From Aureobasidium sp. EXF-3400 (lineage: Eukaryota > Ascomycota > Dothideomycetes > Dothideales > Saccotheciaceae), in assembly GCA_024195585.1 (NCBI GenBank), contig SWBL01000203.1, forward strand, positions 1 through 64,000: a stretch of 64,000 nt of DNA, read 5' to 3'. The translations under genes and the position numbers were made by a program. Numbering within the stretch: position 1 is the stretch's first letter; each line of letters opens with the position of its first letter. The notes under the pieces were generated by a model that was not told the origin of the DNA, searched no databases, and saw only the letters and a list, made by a program, of their open reading frames with translations. Shown piece by piece: positions 10,834 to 23,493 of this stretch.

Positions 10834-13615
10834 TCTACAACTACGACAGGGAAAACTCAAGCATCCAAACGCAACATCAATGACGGACAAAACAGCCGTT
10901 GCGGAGAGAATGTGGATGGTGGGTCAACAGGACCCACAATCAATTTTCACGACCAGTCCGCCGAGATGTTGAATCGACCGTGAAACATGTAGGGTAAGGA
11001 TCTTCGAGGGAATAAGACGTCGTTGAGTGAGAGGTTCCCGAGCAAGAATCGCAAGCCCTGGTTTGGCGCTTGGCGATGAGCACATGGCGTTTCTCTAACG
11101 ACTTGGCACGACACAACAATAGGCAAAATGGAGCCTGCCGGTGGCTAACGAACGCAGAGTCTGTGTGTTGAAACGAATTTTCCTCTCAGGGTTCGGCGAA
11201 AAAATCGCAAAAATCGTAAAAATCGTAAAAAGCCAAGCTTGGAAGAGAATTTATCGGAGAATGATGTCACATACCGCTCTTTGTACCGAAGATAAGCTCC
11301 TGTCGATGGCGGGTGAAAGCTTTGGTGGCGCACATGCTCGAGTCAAGCATAATTGGTAAAATGGCGTGGGTGGCGTGTTTTTGGTTTCAAGGATAGATTT
11401 GAAGCTCACGTTAGCAGTAAGCGCTTCTCACTTGTTAGTCAAACTCCGTGGAAGAAATCTCAATACGATTCAGCATCGGGACGAGATGCTGTTGTCGGTG
11501 TGCACTCGGCCGAGGACTGCCTCGATGTAACGGACTGGCAATTTCTTCGGTTACGGTTGTTGTTACTGGTGGGATTACCTTCCGAGGACGAAAAAAACTG
11601 GAGCTCGAGGCCGTGTTGGATTGCACGATAACGCCCCAAACTAGGATGAAGGAATGATGTACGCGAGCGGTGCTGCGATACCTTGTTGATCGGCAAGAAA
11701 CTTGCAAACGCAAAGGGCAAAGGCTGACTGATCGTCTGGCATACGCATCTCCCACACTTGAGGAGCACATGCAAGAGCGCAGGTCATGCGGAGTATCAGG
11801 TCTTTTCAACCTGTCACGAAACAGTTTCCCCTGTCGAGCCACCCGTGCTGCAAGAGATCATCACACATGGCAGGTTCTGTTTTGTTTCGAGAAAGTGTAA
11901 ACTCCGAATTCTGCTTGTTGCTCGTGCTGATAACGATCGGCAAACGTCGGTTGTTGAACCGGACTTGCAAACAGTGTGAGCGGAAGTGGTTCGATATGTC
12001 TTGCGCTTGTGGGTAATCGCAACCCTACTCATGTTGTGTGTTTTGCATCCACATATCGTTGTCGGTGTCAGGGCACAATTCCGGGAGAAAGGGTGCAATG
12101 AAACTGCCTAGAGAATAATGGAGACATTGCCAAGTTGACAAGAGTCAAGGGCAGGCTTCGTCGCATCGTACGGTGAACCTCGAAATGAGCGGTATGTAGC
12201 AAGTTAGCTAGCAGAGACCCATGTCCGAGTCTGCCGAGGATAACATCCGAGGATACTACACAGCCGACCGGCGCGATGAGGTGGTGTAAGTTAGGATCTC
12301 CTGCGGAGCCCCCGGGCCCCCCGCCCCCCACGACTCCACATATACCGGCACGCTGACCCGATTGAGGGAGAGAAGCACGTAACCTTGCACATGACCTCCA
12401 ACTGGGGACGGCTGATTCGGTGTGTCCTCGGTGAAAACCCCAGCATATGCACCCTTCTTGTTCTTAATGTCTTGAATGACTACAGCGGTTTGATTTGGGT
12501 GTTAGCGAGGGACATGATCGGGATACGGGACGACCTCCGCGGCGTGTTGCAAAATGCGCGGGTTAAATGTGCATTTTAGCCGTCCCCTCGAGCTTGTTGA
12601 AACGTCACCAAGTGCAGCAATCTGTTGGTTGAAGTCAGGTTACGGCAGCTCCTAAAGACCAAGTCGGTTTCAAGAGACATATGTCATTCTGAGAGCCTCA
12701 TACCTGGGACATGAGATTTGCTGTTGATCTATGTCGCCAGTCACGAACCATTGCACGTGTGGGACATTGCCGGTGCCCTGGTGTCTGGTCGTCGATCGCC
12801 TGTCAGAACAAAGCACTAGAATGTGCTTCGATAGAGGTGGCCGATCAGGAGGGCAGTTGTCGATGATCAAAGCAGGGACGATGTTCAGAGATGCAGCGTG
12901 CCAATCGAACCAGAGAAGGTATGGCTTGAGTACCAATATAGCGTTCGACATGTGGAGCTGATACGAGCTACCGTCTGAACTGCTCATCGAAGGGACAAGC
13001 TGCGGCGTCCCTAGTGACCAAGGGTGTTTCGATTTGAGCATGGCTCAATTGGCAGACGTGTTGGCTGAGGTATTGGTTGAACAAGCGTGGGTATATACAA
13101 GAGAGGAAGGAACACAAGCAAATTTCGTAACCTACAACTTAGACCCTGTCGTGTGTTTCAGGAACTCACCTTGAACAGCTTCTTGATGTTAGAGCATTTA
13201 GATCATGGTCTCCGTAACCATCAAAAGAGAGCCGAATGTACCAGTTTTCCGGGGCAAATTCACAAAGTGATCGGATAGGACCAATCATTTCCTTAGAGCA
13301 CAGCCTCGCAGGCTTTCCAAAACATTCAGGTCATTAGAAATCTCATCTTGGTGAATGGATGTTGATGGAAAAGAGAGAGGACGTTGAAAGAAGGTCTGGA
13401 GGAGTGAGGAGAAGCAGCCGTCAGCCGAGAGGAAAGGGCAGGCTCGTGCTCAGCGGTCGCGCCTGCCCCGCCATGACGAGTTTCAGCGGGCGTGGGCTGT
13501 AGCTGTCTGGATTGTTGGACCTGGACTCTGTCGCGTGCAGTTATCAACACCAGCTGGAAATAACACGGATATCTGAACTTGTGGAGGGAAACAGTTCAAT
13601 TGTGGTTATCAGGAT
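10834..13615. other. Long gene-free stretch between the transporter and VPS23
   Basis: About 2.8 kb with only short open frames, none recognisable. It holds the distal transporter promoter and the VPS23 promoter, which diverge. A small tandem repeat of AAAAATCG(T/C) units lies at about 11201-11231, and a C/G-rich run at about 12300-12330. I see no transposon termini or RNA gene. Confidence 0.5.
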
Positions 13616-14135
13616 ATGGCAGGATTGCCTGATCAGGTGCTGCAATGGCTGTACAGCGTCCTCTTGAATGTGAATCGACCGACGTCTTGTGCATGTCTCA
13701 ACATCCCCGTCACTAACGACAAGAGCAGGAATATCGTGACGCACAACGCGCCTACAGCGACAGCGTCGCAGCTCTTTCAGCATATCCCTCATTGTCGCCG
13801 CGAACCGATGTATACACATACAACACTGGACAGCCCGCATTGCTGTTGCGCCTATCAGGCATTCTCCCCGTCAACTTTCGCGGCACAGTCTACAGATTTC
13901 CCGTGACGATATGGCTACCGCATGCCTATCCCATGGACCCTGAGGGCATCATGGTGTATGTAATACCAGGCGAGGGCATGGCTATCCGTCCCGGCCAACA
14001 TGTCAGTGTCGATGGACGAGTCTACCACCCCTATCTGCGCGATTGGTCGATAAACCACCGCCCGAATATCGTCGACTTCTTGCGCCTTCTACAGGATGTC
14101 TTTGCTCGAGAGCCACCCGTGGTCGCAAAGCCTGC

Positions 14136-14207
<72 letters not shown>

Positions 14208-15393
14208 CCATGTCCAGCCTCAGTCTCCCATGCAACGACCGCCTCCTCCGCCGAAAGAGCAACCTCGACCACCACAATCTCATCCTGCAGAAATGCCTGC
14301 TGGCCTTCCTCCAAGGCCTCCGAAGCCTGGAGAGCAAGGTCATGCTGCCACACCAATCCAGACGCGTAATGATGGCCCTCCCTTGCCTCCTCTACCACAC
14401 GAGCGAGCTCGACAGTCACCACAGCTACGACAAGGAAATGGTTTTGATAATTCTCAACCTAATCGCTACTTCAGAGCTCCACCATTGCCACATCAGATCC
14501 AGCCAGATTATAGGCAGACACCAGCTTCCCCTATAACATCAAACGCACATACGCCTACCCAGAGATACGCACAGCCGCCGCCATTACCACCGCCGCAGCA
14601 TAATCAACAACAGCAGATACCCCTACGTCCAGCGCAGCAGCAGTATCCTCAGCAGTACCAACAACCGCATTCACAGCTTTTCCAGCAGATGCCTCCACAC
14701 ATGTCTGCTCAACAATATCCTCCACAACACGCCCCTTACCAACAAACCATGCCTGCAAAACCTGCTCCTGTTCAAGATCTTCTCAGCGATCCCTTCGACG
14801 TCAGTATATCAACGACCACTCCCTCAGGTCCAGCCCCTCCGATACCTCCAAACCCAGAGAAGGAGCACCTCTTACAACTCTTGTCTCAATCTTTGGTCTC
14901 TCAAATCCATCAGAAAGTAAACCAAAACACATCCGCTCTGGCCCCCTTGCGCGCCCAGTCCAACGCCCTTCAAGAGGCACACTCACGTCTCAATGCCGAG
15001 CTTTCCCAACTAACTGCTCTGGACAACACACTGACGACCAACGAACGCATCCTCCACCAAGCACTTTCCGATTGCGATCGCGTTATTGCTGATAGCAAAT
15101 CCACTCCCCAGCCACCTATTGATGATGTTCTCGTGGCCCCCACTGTAGCCTCAACTCAACTCTGGAATCTACAAGCCGATGAAGCAGCCATTCGAGAAGC
15201 TTTATGGTGTCTGCAACGTGCCGTTGGAGCTGGGAGAGTTGGCTCGGAAGTGTTCATTAAGATGACCAGGAGTCTGGCTCGAGAACTGTTCTTGAAGATG
15301 GCACTGAGCAAGAAGCTCGCTAAGGGGCTAGGCCTGGACGTGGGAGGTAGTACAGCAGGTCAACATGCAGTCGAGGACGGGTATGGGTATTGA
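13616..15393 (+). CDS. VPS23: ESCRT-I subunit Vps23 (TSG101 homologue)
   Basis: CDS join(13616..13669,13729..15393), 572 aa. Exon 1 encodes MAGLPDQVLQWLYSVLLN; the 59-nt intron has a CACTAAC branch site and ends GAGCAG; exon 2 continues EYRDAQRAYSDSVAALSAYPSL in frame. Residues 1-150 are the UEV domain, a ubiquitin-E2 fold lacking the catalytic Cys, which binds ubiquitinated cargo and PTAP-type motifs. Residues 155-177 are 23 consecutive Gln, followed by a long Pro/Gln-rich linker, a coiled coil (about 375-440) and the C-terminal steadiness box (LWNLQADEAAIREALWCLQR onward) that assembles with Vps28 and Vps37. Role: sorting of ubiquitinated membrane proteins into multivesicular endosomes, and in fungi also pH signalling through the Rim/Pal pathway. 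Confidence 0.95.
14137..14205 (+). repeat. Pure (CAA)23 microsatellite inside VPS23
   Basis: Twenty-three uninterrupted CAA codons encode Gln155-Gln177, followed by CAC and CAT His codons. The absence of CAG interruptions suggests recent slippage expansion. Confidence 0.95.
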
Positions 15394-16184
15394 ATGAAGC
15401 TGTAGCATGTAGCATATCCTGAGTTGACCACGGGGCAAGTGTCAATGAGCGCTTGACGACTCGAAGTCCACCCCTGGTCAGAACATCGGAATAGGAATCT
15501 TTGAGATACTGTTATCTAGCCATTTTTCTGATATGGTGTAAACAACGCCCAATTTAAAGCTTGCTGTCGCTTTAAGTTTGTTTGCGGTGCCTTGGGGGGG
15601 GTGGATACTAGAGCATCTGGAGTTGGTGTCTCAGACGAAGCTGAGTCAATAACAGAAAGTCGATATGGTACCTGCCACATCACTTTCTCGGGGCATAAAG
15701 GCATCGAAGGGCAATCATGAGATACTCGAAGATCTGTACGGTGACTCAAGAAGACATAAGAATTGATGGTCGCTGTGATATCGTTGATCATGAGTAAAAA
15801 ATGGTTGTCGAGGATGCGACCCTGGCATATACATCAAGAACCTTGCATACTTGATTCTCCCTTCTCACAATAGTGCAGCATCATATAGTGCATCTACTTC
15901 GATCTGACTTGTTATCTGTTCCTACTGTGATCTAGGTTGGATTTGAAGACAGCAATCACAAAAAGGTAAGTTTAGGCGAATCGCATACCTCCACAACTCG
16001 AAGCTCTCTCCATCTTTTCAGGGTTGGTTGCGTGCGGCGCGTTGCGACACGAGTCTCAAGCAAAAACAACACCACCAACAACGCGTCTCACAAACCCACC
16101 AAACCAGCCCAATCTCTTGCGCACATACGAAAAGCCTTCGCAGCGATAACATCTCAGCGACCGCAATCCCGCAAATCAAACCGA
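15394..16184. other. Intergenic and 5' leader of the centrin-like gene
   Basis: Holds the VPS23 3' end and the leader of the next gene. A likely 5'-UTR intron runs 15966-16021 (GTAAGT ... CATCTTTTCAG). An in-frame ATG at 16032 would lengthen the next protein by 51 residues. A G9 run lies near 15594. No other gene seen. Confidence 0.5.
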
Positions 16185-17004
16185 ATGGCAACACCACAAT
16201 TTCCTACACGGCCGTTTCCAGGTCTTGGTCGCGCGTCCACAGTAGGCCAGCAGCAACAACAACAAGCACCGCCAAATGCAAATACATACCAACCACCGAG
16301 TTACGCTGGACCGTCGAATACATACAATGCAGGAGGAGCAGGAGCAGCAGGACAACGAGACGCCCTGGCGCGACAAGAGCGCGAGCGCATAGATCGAGAA
16401 CGACGAGAAGCAGAAGAGCGCGCAGCAGGCGCCCTAGACGCCCTCTCCGAAGAACAAAGAGAAGAAATCAACGAAGCCGTTCGTGTTTTTCCCCTTTCCT
16501 TTGCCTCTGCTCTACTTCCTCCACAAATCTAGTTGCTAACGAAAGACACAGTTCTCCCTCTTCGACCTCGACAAAGATAACCACATCGACTACCACGAAC
16601 TGAAAGTCGCCCTCAAAGCCCTAGGTTTCGACCTCCCCAAATCCGAAATCTTGACTTTGCTCCAAACCCACGGTATCCCTGCCTCTTCCACTGCTGCTCC
16701 CTCTACCAACAACAAGCCTACTTTTTCAGGTCCTTCGCGATTGGTGCTTCCTCATGCTGCTTTTGTTGCTATTGCTGCTGCAAGGATCTTGGCAAGAGAC
16801 CCCCGAGATGAGATCTTAAGGGCGTTTGAACTGTTTGATGCGGAAGGGAAGGGAAATATAAACCTCAGCGATTTGAGACGCGTGGCTAGGGAGTTGGGAG
16901 AGGGCTTGCAAGAGGAAGAGTTGGTGGCTATGATTGAAGAGTTTGATCTTGATGGTGATGGTGCCATTAGTAGAGATGAGTTTGTGGGTATCTGCTTGGG
17001 GTAG
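16185..17004 (+). CDS. Centrin/Cdc31-like EF-hand protein with long N-terminal extension
   Basis: CDS join(16185..16478,16552..17004), 248 aa, starting at MATPQFPTRPF; an in-frame ATG at 16032 is possible but gives an unusually basic extension. The 73-nt intron has an atypical GTTCGT donor, a TGCTAAC branch site and acceptor GACACAG; splicing joins EEINEA to FSLFDLDKDNHIDYHELK, the usual centrin EF-hand 1. EF-hand 1 loop is D103-E114. The second EF-hand is replaced by a Ser/Thr/Pro-rich insertion. Loop 3 (DAEGKGNINLSD) ends in Asp rather than Glu, and loop 4 (DLDGDGAISRDE) is canonical. The 75-residue Gln/Ala/Pro-rich N-terminus is extra compared with animal centrins. Centrins act at the spindle pole body, in nucleotide-excision repair with Rad4, and in TREX-2 mRNA export. 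Confidence 0.85.
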
Positions 17005-17382
17005 AGTTTGGCATTGCCGCAAAAGCAAAACATTGCAGAGGCGGATAGGGTGTTTGCAAAATGGGTTTTTTTGAGGTTCTGGGTTTTCACGATTTGGATC
17101 TGGATGTCTTTTCTTTGTTTTTTTTTTCTCTTTGGACAGCGTCGGCGTCTTTTATTTGGTGTGGTCTGTTTCTTCTTGCACGGCTTCCTGTTGTTTCTGC
17201 TGGCGGAAAGCGGTGTTCGCATTGTTCTTGAGCCTCTCAAGAAGAGAGGAGGGTCTCAATCAATAACCTGCGGTTCTCACTCCTCAAGTCTCATGATCTC
17301 ACGATTCAATCGAACGGCCGACCCTTGACTCAGATTCGAATTGTTGTTCCATGCCCATTATGCCCAAGGATATCTATCTCAT
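17005..17382. other. Convergent 3' flanks
   Basis: Short T-rich spacer between the 3' ends of the centrin-like gene and SGF29. A T9 run lies near 17120. Nothing else seen. Confidence 0.5.
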
Positions 17383-18885
17383 TTACTTTTCCTTCTCGGC
17401 GAGCACGAAGCGACGTTCTACTTCCATGACCTTCATCTCGTCGCCCTCGAAGCTCAGACGAACGTAATCGCCGCGGTCGAGAGAGATGTCTTTGGCTCGC
17501 CAGTTCGCGCTGACTTCTGCTTTGTAGAATGTAGTTGTGTCCTTTGGTTTGTATGTGTCAGCCAGTCGCTCTTTGAGGTACGGACTTCTCCTAATGTCAT
17601 GGAATAGAACATGAGTAGCAAATAAGATTGCCAGACTTACAGGATATTGAGCCAAAACATGACGACCTTTGTTCAGGTCCGCAAGACCTTTGTTCTCGGT
17701 GGGGATGGGCATGAGATGAGCGACGGAAGCGCGATACGGAGGTGGGAGTTCGCCGCCGGGCACTGGATCTGGGTCTGCGTCTTGGATCTCGTAGCGTCGT
17801 TGCTTGCCTTCGCCAATGACGTTTGTGACGCGGCAGAGGATGCCTTCGCCTTCTTGGGTGCGGCCTTTGTTGCGATAGAAGACGTGAGCGCCGAGGGAGA
17901 GTTGCAGTCTGCTGGATCTTGGTTCGTTTGCTGTATACCGTTAGTCTCATAGTTCTGAGGGATGGAGGAGATGGAAGAGGAACTCACCTTCGACACTGGA
18001 TGCCACACTCTCAGCTCCGTCTTCGAGCTTCACGCTGACTTCCCTGGTGCTGGTGACACTCCTCTCTCTATTCCTCTCTCTACTCTTGCCCTCCACAGCC
18101 AATCTATCCGTCGTCGCTTGTCTACCTCCCGGTCTGGGGCTACTCGTCCCACTCGCCTCATCATCGATATCCATACTCCCTGCTTTCCTCTTCAAATTCG
18201 CATTCCTACCCTTGGAACTGCTATGCGACCGCGACAAATTTAGTGATTCCTCGGAAGCTTCGCGCAGTCCTGCGAGGATCTTGATGCTGTCGAGGAGACT
18301 CATTTCATCGGATTTGCCGTCGATGATGTGGCTGACATCTTCGCTGATTTTGACGTTTTCGCGATAGAGAGATTCTAGGCGGTCGTCGAGACTCATGTCG
18401 GTAAGTTCTCCTGCTTCTGTTTGGTAACAGATTTTGGGTTAGTGATTGGATTCTTTTATCCTCGGATCATCTTTGGTGTTTTCGAAGTGTATTTTTCTGA
18501 TGGCGAGTGTATGTGGCACTTTCCAATTCCGAAATTTGGTGAGAAGTTGAAGTGATAGGTACATACCTAATAGAGCAGCCTGTTCCTTTTCCACATCTAT
18601 GATCTCTTGCCCAATGGCCGCCGACCGCGCCTAAAACCGCAATGCGATCAGTATTTATCCTTTGATGGCCGTTCTTGCACTCTCGAGAGCCCTGTGATAT
18701 CTGTCCTTCTCTTGCGTGGGATGATTCGGAAAGGTATAGAGATGCAAGAAACAAAGATGAAAGAGAACACATACCACCATACTATCAATCTTCTTAGCCC
18801 CTTCTCTAATCGAGTTCCACAACCTGCGCTCTTCGTCTGCATCCTGATTCAAACTGGCCCTAGGCTGGCGGTTTCGTGATGACAT
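17383..18885 (-). CDS. SGF29: SAGA complex subunit Sgf29, tandem Tudor domain protein
   Basis: CDS complement(join(17383..17541,17641..17930,17988..18416,18567..18630,18775..18885)), 350 aa, five exons with matching phases. The N-terminus MSSRNRQPRASLNQDADEER leads into a helical segment (RLWNSIREGAKKIDSMV then ARSAAIGQEIIDVEKEQAAL). A Ser/Arg-rich linker follows. The C-terminal tandem Tudor domain spans about residues 200-350, with GAHVFYRNKG, the central ADLNKGRHVLAQYP joined to DTTTFYKAEV across a 99-nt intron, and DYVRLSFEGDE near the end. In the family this domain reads H3K4me2/3 and anchors SAGA/Gcn5 at promoters for histone H3 acetylation. The protein is nuclear. Introns of 144 and 150 nt in the 5' half are long for this window. 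Confidence 0.93.
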
Positions 18886-19734
18886 TTTGTATGTCGGTGT
18901 ATGTAGTATAATCTCTTCGACGGCAGTGACGTATTTCTCCAAGATAATCGACCAAGAGAAGATATGGCAATTACAGGCAAATTAGAAGTTTGAATAGTTG
19001 TTATAAGGTGAAAGGGTAAAGCGGGATATTCCTGGGGAAAGCAGATCAATGGGAAGGCAAGGGTTCGCGTTCCGGGAGTGTCGTCGAGGTTGGCCAATCA
19101 AAGGCCGTTTGTGGAGGCTTAGTCACATGCGACAACGGTGTTTAAGTGACGACGACGATGAAGACTGTACTCTTGCAATCAACACCTTTTCACTCACTTG
19201 AGTGGTCAATAGGTGCAATGCAAGGCGCCTTCATGATTGACCTAAAATTCGTAATATACATGCTCTAGATGGTTCGCTCTCATCCCAGATGTGGCGACAC
19301 GCGCATTACTCCGCCGCCGAGCATGTAGATACCCAGATCCATACCTTGACCACTGCCGTAATCTCAAGAGGATAATGCTCCAGTGGACCAAGGCACATAA
19401 CTATCGAGGATCCCTCATATCCACAAATAAACCGAACAAAGAAATCTGTTCACAGACCAAAAGCATTCCTCGCGACAACAAAGAAAGGTTGGCCGCACTG
19501 GGTCGAAGCATTAAGTATAACATCTCTTTTAACCATCCCTTCAAATGGAGTTTCCTTCTACTTTCGGTTTACCCTTGCTGCAAACTCTACTCTTTTCGTC
19601 GGAATCATCACTTGCACAAAAAAAAGATCAAGCAATTCACCCCAGCAGTCATCTTATCTTCGATACAAAATTTCAACCCTTCAAATCCTCAAACCGTCCT
19701 TCAATAAGACCAGAATAGAAGAAGACCAATAGAG
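18886..19734. other. Divergent promoter region SGF29 / secreted protein
   Basis: About 850 bases upstream of both flanking genes. Open frames are short and unlike known proteins. The last 150 bases are CT/A-rich and probably form the leader of the 19735 gene. Confidence 0.5.
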
Positions 19735-20283
19735 ATGCATCTCACAACCTCCCTCTTCTTCCTCACCATCCTACCCTACCTCACCTGGGCTCAAGACCCA
19801 GCCGTAACATCCACCACACCTCAAGACCCCGACCAAAACCCCATCATCTCAGCAGCCATATCCGACTACTCCGCCGCAACCTCCCTCATCATCTCTATTT
19901 TCTCTTCCGCAACCGGTCCAGTGGAGAGTGTTTACGACCAAGCCACTTCCGCCGTAGACTCTGTATTTGCAGACGCGACCAGTGGAGTCAGCAGTTTGGT
20001 TTCTGAAGTTGGGGTGCAGGGGAGTAGTGTGTGGAGTGAGGTAACAGCGACGGAGGTGCCGACGAGTACACAGGGACAGGGACAGGGAGAGACGCAGACC
20101 AGCACACCTGCAGAGACAAAGACGGTCACGCCGAGTACAGTTACTGTGTCAAAAGTTGAAGGAACCGGGGTTTCTGTATCTGCTGCGTCAACCAGTGATT
20201 CAGAGGCGCAGGCGAGGAGGAACAAGAAAAGGGCTGATGGGGTCTTGTTCGCTGCTGTATTCGCCGCTGTCGCATACTTGTAG
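19735..20283 (+). CDS. Small Ser/Thr-rich secreted, possibly GPI-anchored protein
   Basis: Single exon, 182 aa, no family recognised. A clear signal peptide (MHLTTSLFFLTILPYLTWAQ) is followed by a mature region rich in Ser, Thr, Ala and Val with repeated SAVDSVFADATSGVSS-like helices, then a Gln/Gly/Thr stretch (about residues 115-135) suited to O-glycosylation. The C-terminus ends in a hydrophobic segment (VLFAAVFAAVAYL) after a basic RRNKKR patch, the layout of a GPI-attachment signal, though the basic patch is not typical. Such proteins usually reside in the cell wall or plasma membrane. No cysteines are present, which argues against a CFEM or typical effector fold. Confidence 0.75.
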   Translation: MHLTTSLFFLTILPYLTWAQDPAVTSTTPQDPDQNPIISAAISDYSAATSLIISIFSSATGPVESVYDQATSAVDSVFADATSGVSSLVSEVGVQGSSVWSEVTATEVPTSTQGQGQGETQTSTPAETKTVTPSTVTVSKVEGTGVSVSAASTSDSEAQARRNKKRADGVLFAAVFAAVAYL

Positions 20284-21011
20284 AAAACACTTTAATGTTG
20301 TCTGTTGGAAGGAATGGGACGCGAGTGATTTGATCGCCAAAGGCATAAATTGAGTGGGTTGGCAAGGGAAACAGACTCGATTTCATTTATCGTCGAAAAA
20401 CTGCTTCTCGCCATCCTTTGCATACTGCACTCGATGCAGAAAACACCGCCATCTCTCCTCAGCTCTTTAAACAGTAAAATTACAAAATCGATGTTATGCA
20501 GGAAGAAAAAAAACAGAACAAGCGAATTGGGGGGTAATGAAAGCCTCTCTCCATGCAAGTAGAGAGAAGAGAAGCCTTGAGGTCACTGAGCAAAACTTCG
20601 TAACCAAAGACAAGCAAAAGAACCACCCAATCTTGCTAATTCAGAAGAGAAAAAAGAGGTAGAAAGAACAAGAGTATTCAAGAAGAATCGAAATGTCGAG
20701 GGAGAGCAGCAAAAAGCAACACACGGCCTGGGGTTGTTCCTTTTTCTGTTTTGGTGTTTGTCTGATATTGTGAGTCTGCTCAGACTGAAATCTGGCGACT
20801 TGCTTCTTCCTCCTCTTTTTCCGTGGGACTGACGAGGTGGAGTATTATGGCCGACAATGGGTAGTAGAGATATTTGGGGTATTCGCGCGTATGGGGGTAT
20901 CAAGTTGGAGAATCGGGTGTGTGCACGTCTGAGCCAGGCTGTGGCTAGGTCGACAAGCGGATGCTGTGAGGATATGGATGCGGCGGTGAAGGCTCTTCCC
21001 AGTCGAGTGAC
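20284..21011. other. Convergent 3' flanks
   Basis: Between the 3' ends of the secreted protein gene and ARF6. No gene recognised; A-rich and CT-rich runs only. Confidence 0.5.
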
Positions 21012-21688
<677 letters not shown>

Positions 21689-22456
21689 GGTGAATCTATG
21701 TGTCGGAACGTCGAATTGAGGTTAGGCTAGATGGTCGCACAAGGAGTCGCTACAGGTGGGTAGCCGGTAGACGGAGTGGATCGAAGGAGAAAGACGTGAT
21801 GTGTTTGGGCAAAGGTGAATTTTTGGGAATGGAATTGGAAGCCGTTACGTCGGTTTCAGAGATCAACGGTAGCGTGCTGAAACGGGCGTCGCTGTTGCTT
21901 TTCCCTGTTCTGGGCGTTTGTGCTCGTGCGACGAATCTTGCAAGGAGAGAGAAACTTCAAAGTCGACAGGAAGAAAAAAGCACAGCAGCTCCGGCAAGGG
22001 TGTATGTTTGCAATGACTCGGTATCTGTCACGGCAAAAGAAACGAGAAGTTGCATCAAGCCCCTTTCTCCCCCTGCTCAGCACCTCTTTGAACGAGATGG
22101 GCGGGCTTGTAATCTCCGCCAGAGAGAGACTTGGGTCGAGCACGGCTCACAAAGAGACCCTGCATCAGCTTGCACTCGACAAACATAAACCCTCCTCTCC
22201 GCGTGTTTCAGCTCTGTATTCAGCTACCGCTCTGGTACGAGTCTTGTCATGTATCCAAGTTTCGTGATATGCTCACCTGTGATTTGCTATTGGTGCCTCT
22301 ACCCGAAAAGTCTATTGTCTGTCTATACAAGATTGTAGTGGGTCTCTGGCTCTAAGCCTCCAAACGTACCAGTGTTTGTTGCCCTCTTTAAGCACACTCT
22401 GCCCTTGATACTCCGAGGATCGACTCCTCTTCCGCTTCGGAGCGTCCGACTCTCAA
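21689..22456. other. ARF6 promoter and carrier 3' flank
   Basis: About 770 bases. The overlapping open frames here are not recognisable and look like leader or promoter sequence of ARF6. Confidence 0.5.
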
Positions 22457-23493
22457 TCAAAGCATCCTCATGACACCTTCAAATGCGACCAACGCCATTG
22501 CATTTGCCGGAAATGCACGCAAAAAACACGGCACAAATCCGCGCCAGTAGCCCCGCCATCCATTTTCTCTTCCCACAGCTCTCGCAGCATCTCGCCAGCG
22601 AGGGAACTTTCGATTCGCCAAATCATCCGTCATGATGCGTTGCTTGATGACGTCCGAAGGATAACTTGTCAGCCAGAAGATCTGCGCCGACAATCCTCCA
22701 GCCCAGAAGTTGATGGCCGGTGTCGACATTGCAGTGTTCTTCTTGAACCATCTCGTAAACAGATCATACGAACCCCACCAGAAGAAAAAGAAGGTACGGA
22801 ATATCAGCGTCGCTCCGAGTCCATGATACAATCCTCGTAAGCCATGCTGGCGGAAGATCTGGCGTGAACAGTCTATAGGACCAGAGTACAGACGTTTCGA
22901 CTTGTCAGCTGAATACTGGACCTGCAGACGCGCTTTGACATGTTCGACAGGCGCAGCGATGAATGAAACCGTGCTTCCGGCCATGATTCCTGCAATGGCA
23001 TGTCCTATCGTCGGTAGCGTCTGGTCCGAAGGCACGGCGTATACACCAGCTGCAGCTCTGGTCTCGCGCATAGGCTGAAAAACGCGCTCGTTCAGCAGTT
23101 TCCGGTAGAAGGTCAAGCTGCCCAGCATCAAACTATCCATGAACATCCATCCTACCAGCGGAGGAGTGGCTCCTTTGTATAATCCTTGCGGTCCTTCTCT
23201 TCTGATAGTTTGCATCAAGCAGTCCAATGGTCCATTGAATTGAGACTTTTGCGACGTTTGTAGTCTGACTTTGATCGTGTCGAAGGGGTGTCCGACTGCG
23301 CAGTTGGTCAATTGTTTTGCGCTGGAGATATGTAATTCTAAAAACTACCTGTCAACTTGGCGATACCGCTGAAGACGCCGGCGACGAAGCCTTTGTAGTT
23401 TCCAGCAGGCTGAGCTTTCTTGGGCAGCTCGGTCTGACCATCATGGTGGCTGCGAGGCAGGGACGCCGCGTCTGTTGTGGTTGCTGCGGACAT
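22457..23493 (-). CDS. Mitochondrial carrier family protein (carnitine/ornithine-type subgroup)
   Basis: CDS complement(join(22457..23295,23349..23493)), 327 aa. The 53-nt intron joins SGIAKLT to VGHPFDTIKVRLQTS in phase 1. All three repeats carry the carrier signature: PFDTIKVRLQ, PVEHVKARLQ and PSDVIKQRI. Each is preceded by a membrane helix and followed by the second (GLYKG, GLYHG, GYWRG). Six transmembrane segments in the inner mitochondrial membrane are expected. The first signature resembles carriers of carnitine or basic amino acids, but the substrate cannot be settled without contact-site comparison. The N-terminal ~30 residues (MSAATTTDAAS...) are hydrophilic and usual for fungal members. 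It is divergent from the GT8 gene. Confidence 0.9.

Noticed and set aside
11201..11231. AAAAATCG tandem units as a regulatory array
   Set aside because: Only about three imperfect copies in an A-rich context; chance slippage is enough to explain it.
14003..14422. Antisense and shifted frames over the CAA tract (poly-Val, poly-Leu, poly-Thr, poly-Asn)
   Set aside because: They are by-products of the triplet repeat inside VPS23.
18655..18720. An extra SGF29 exon with RYHRALESARTAIKG-like coding
   Set aside because: No phase-compatible donor follows it before the next acceptor; direct splicing of 18775 to 18630 is in phase and gives a smooth protein.
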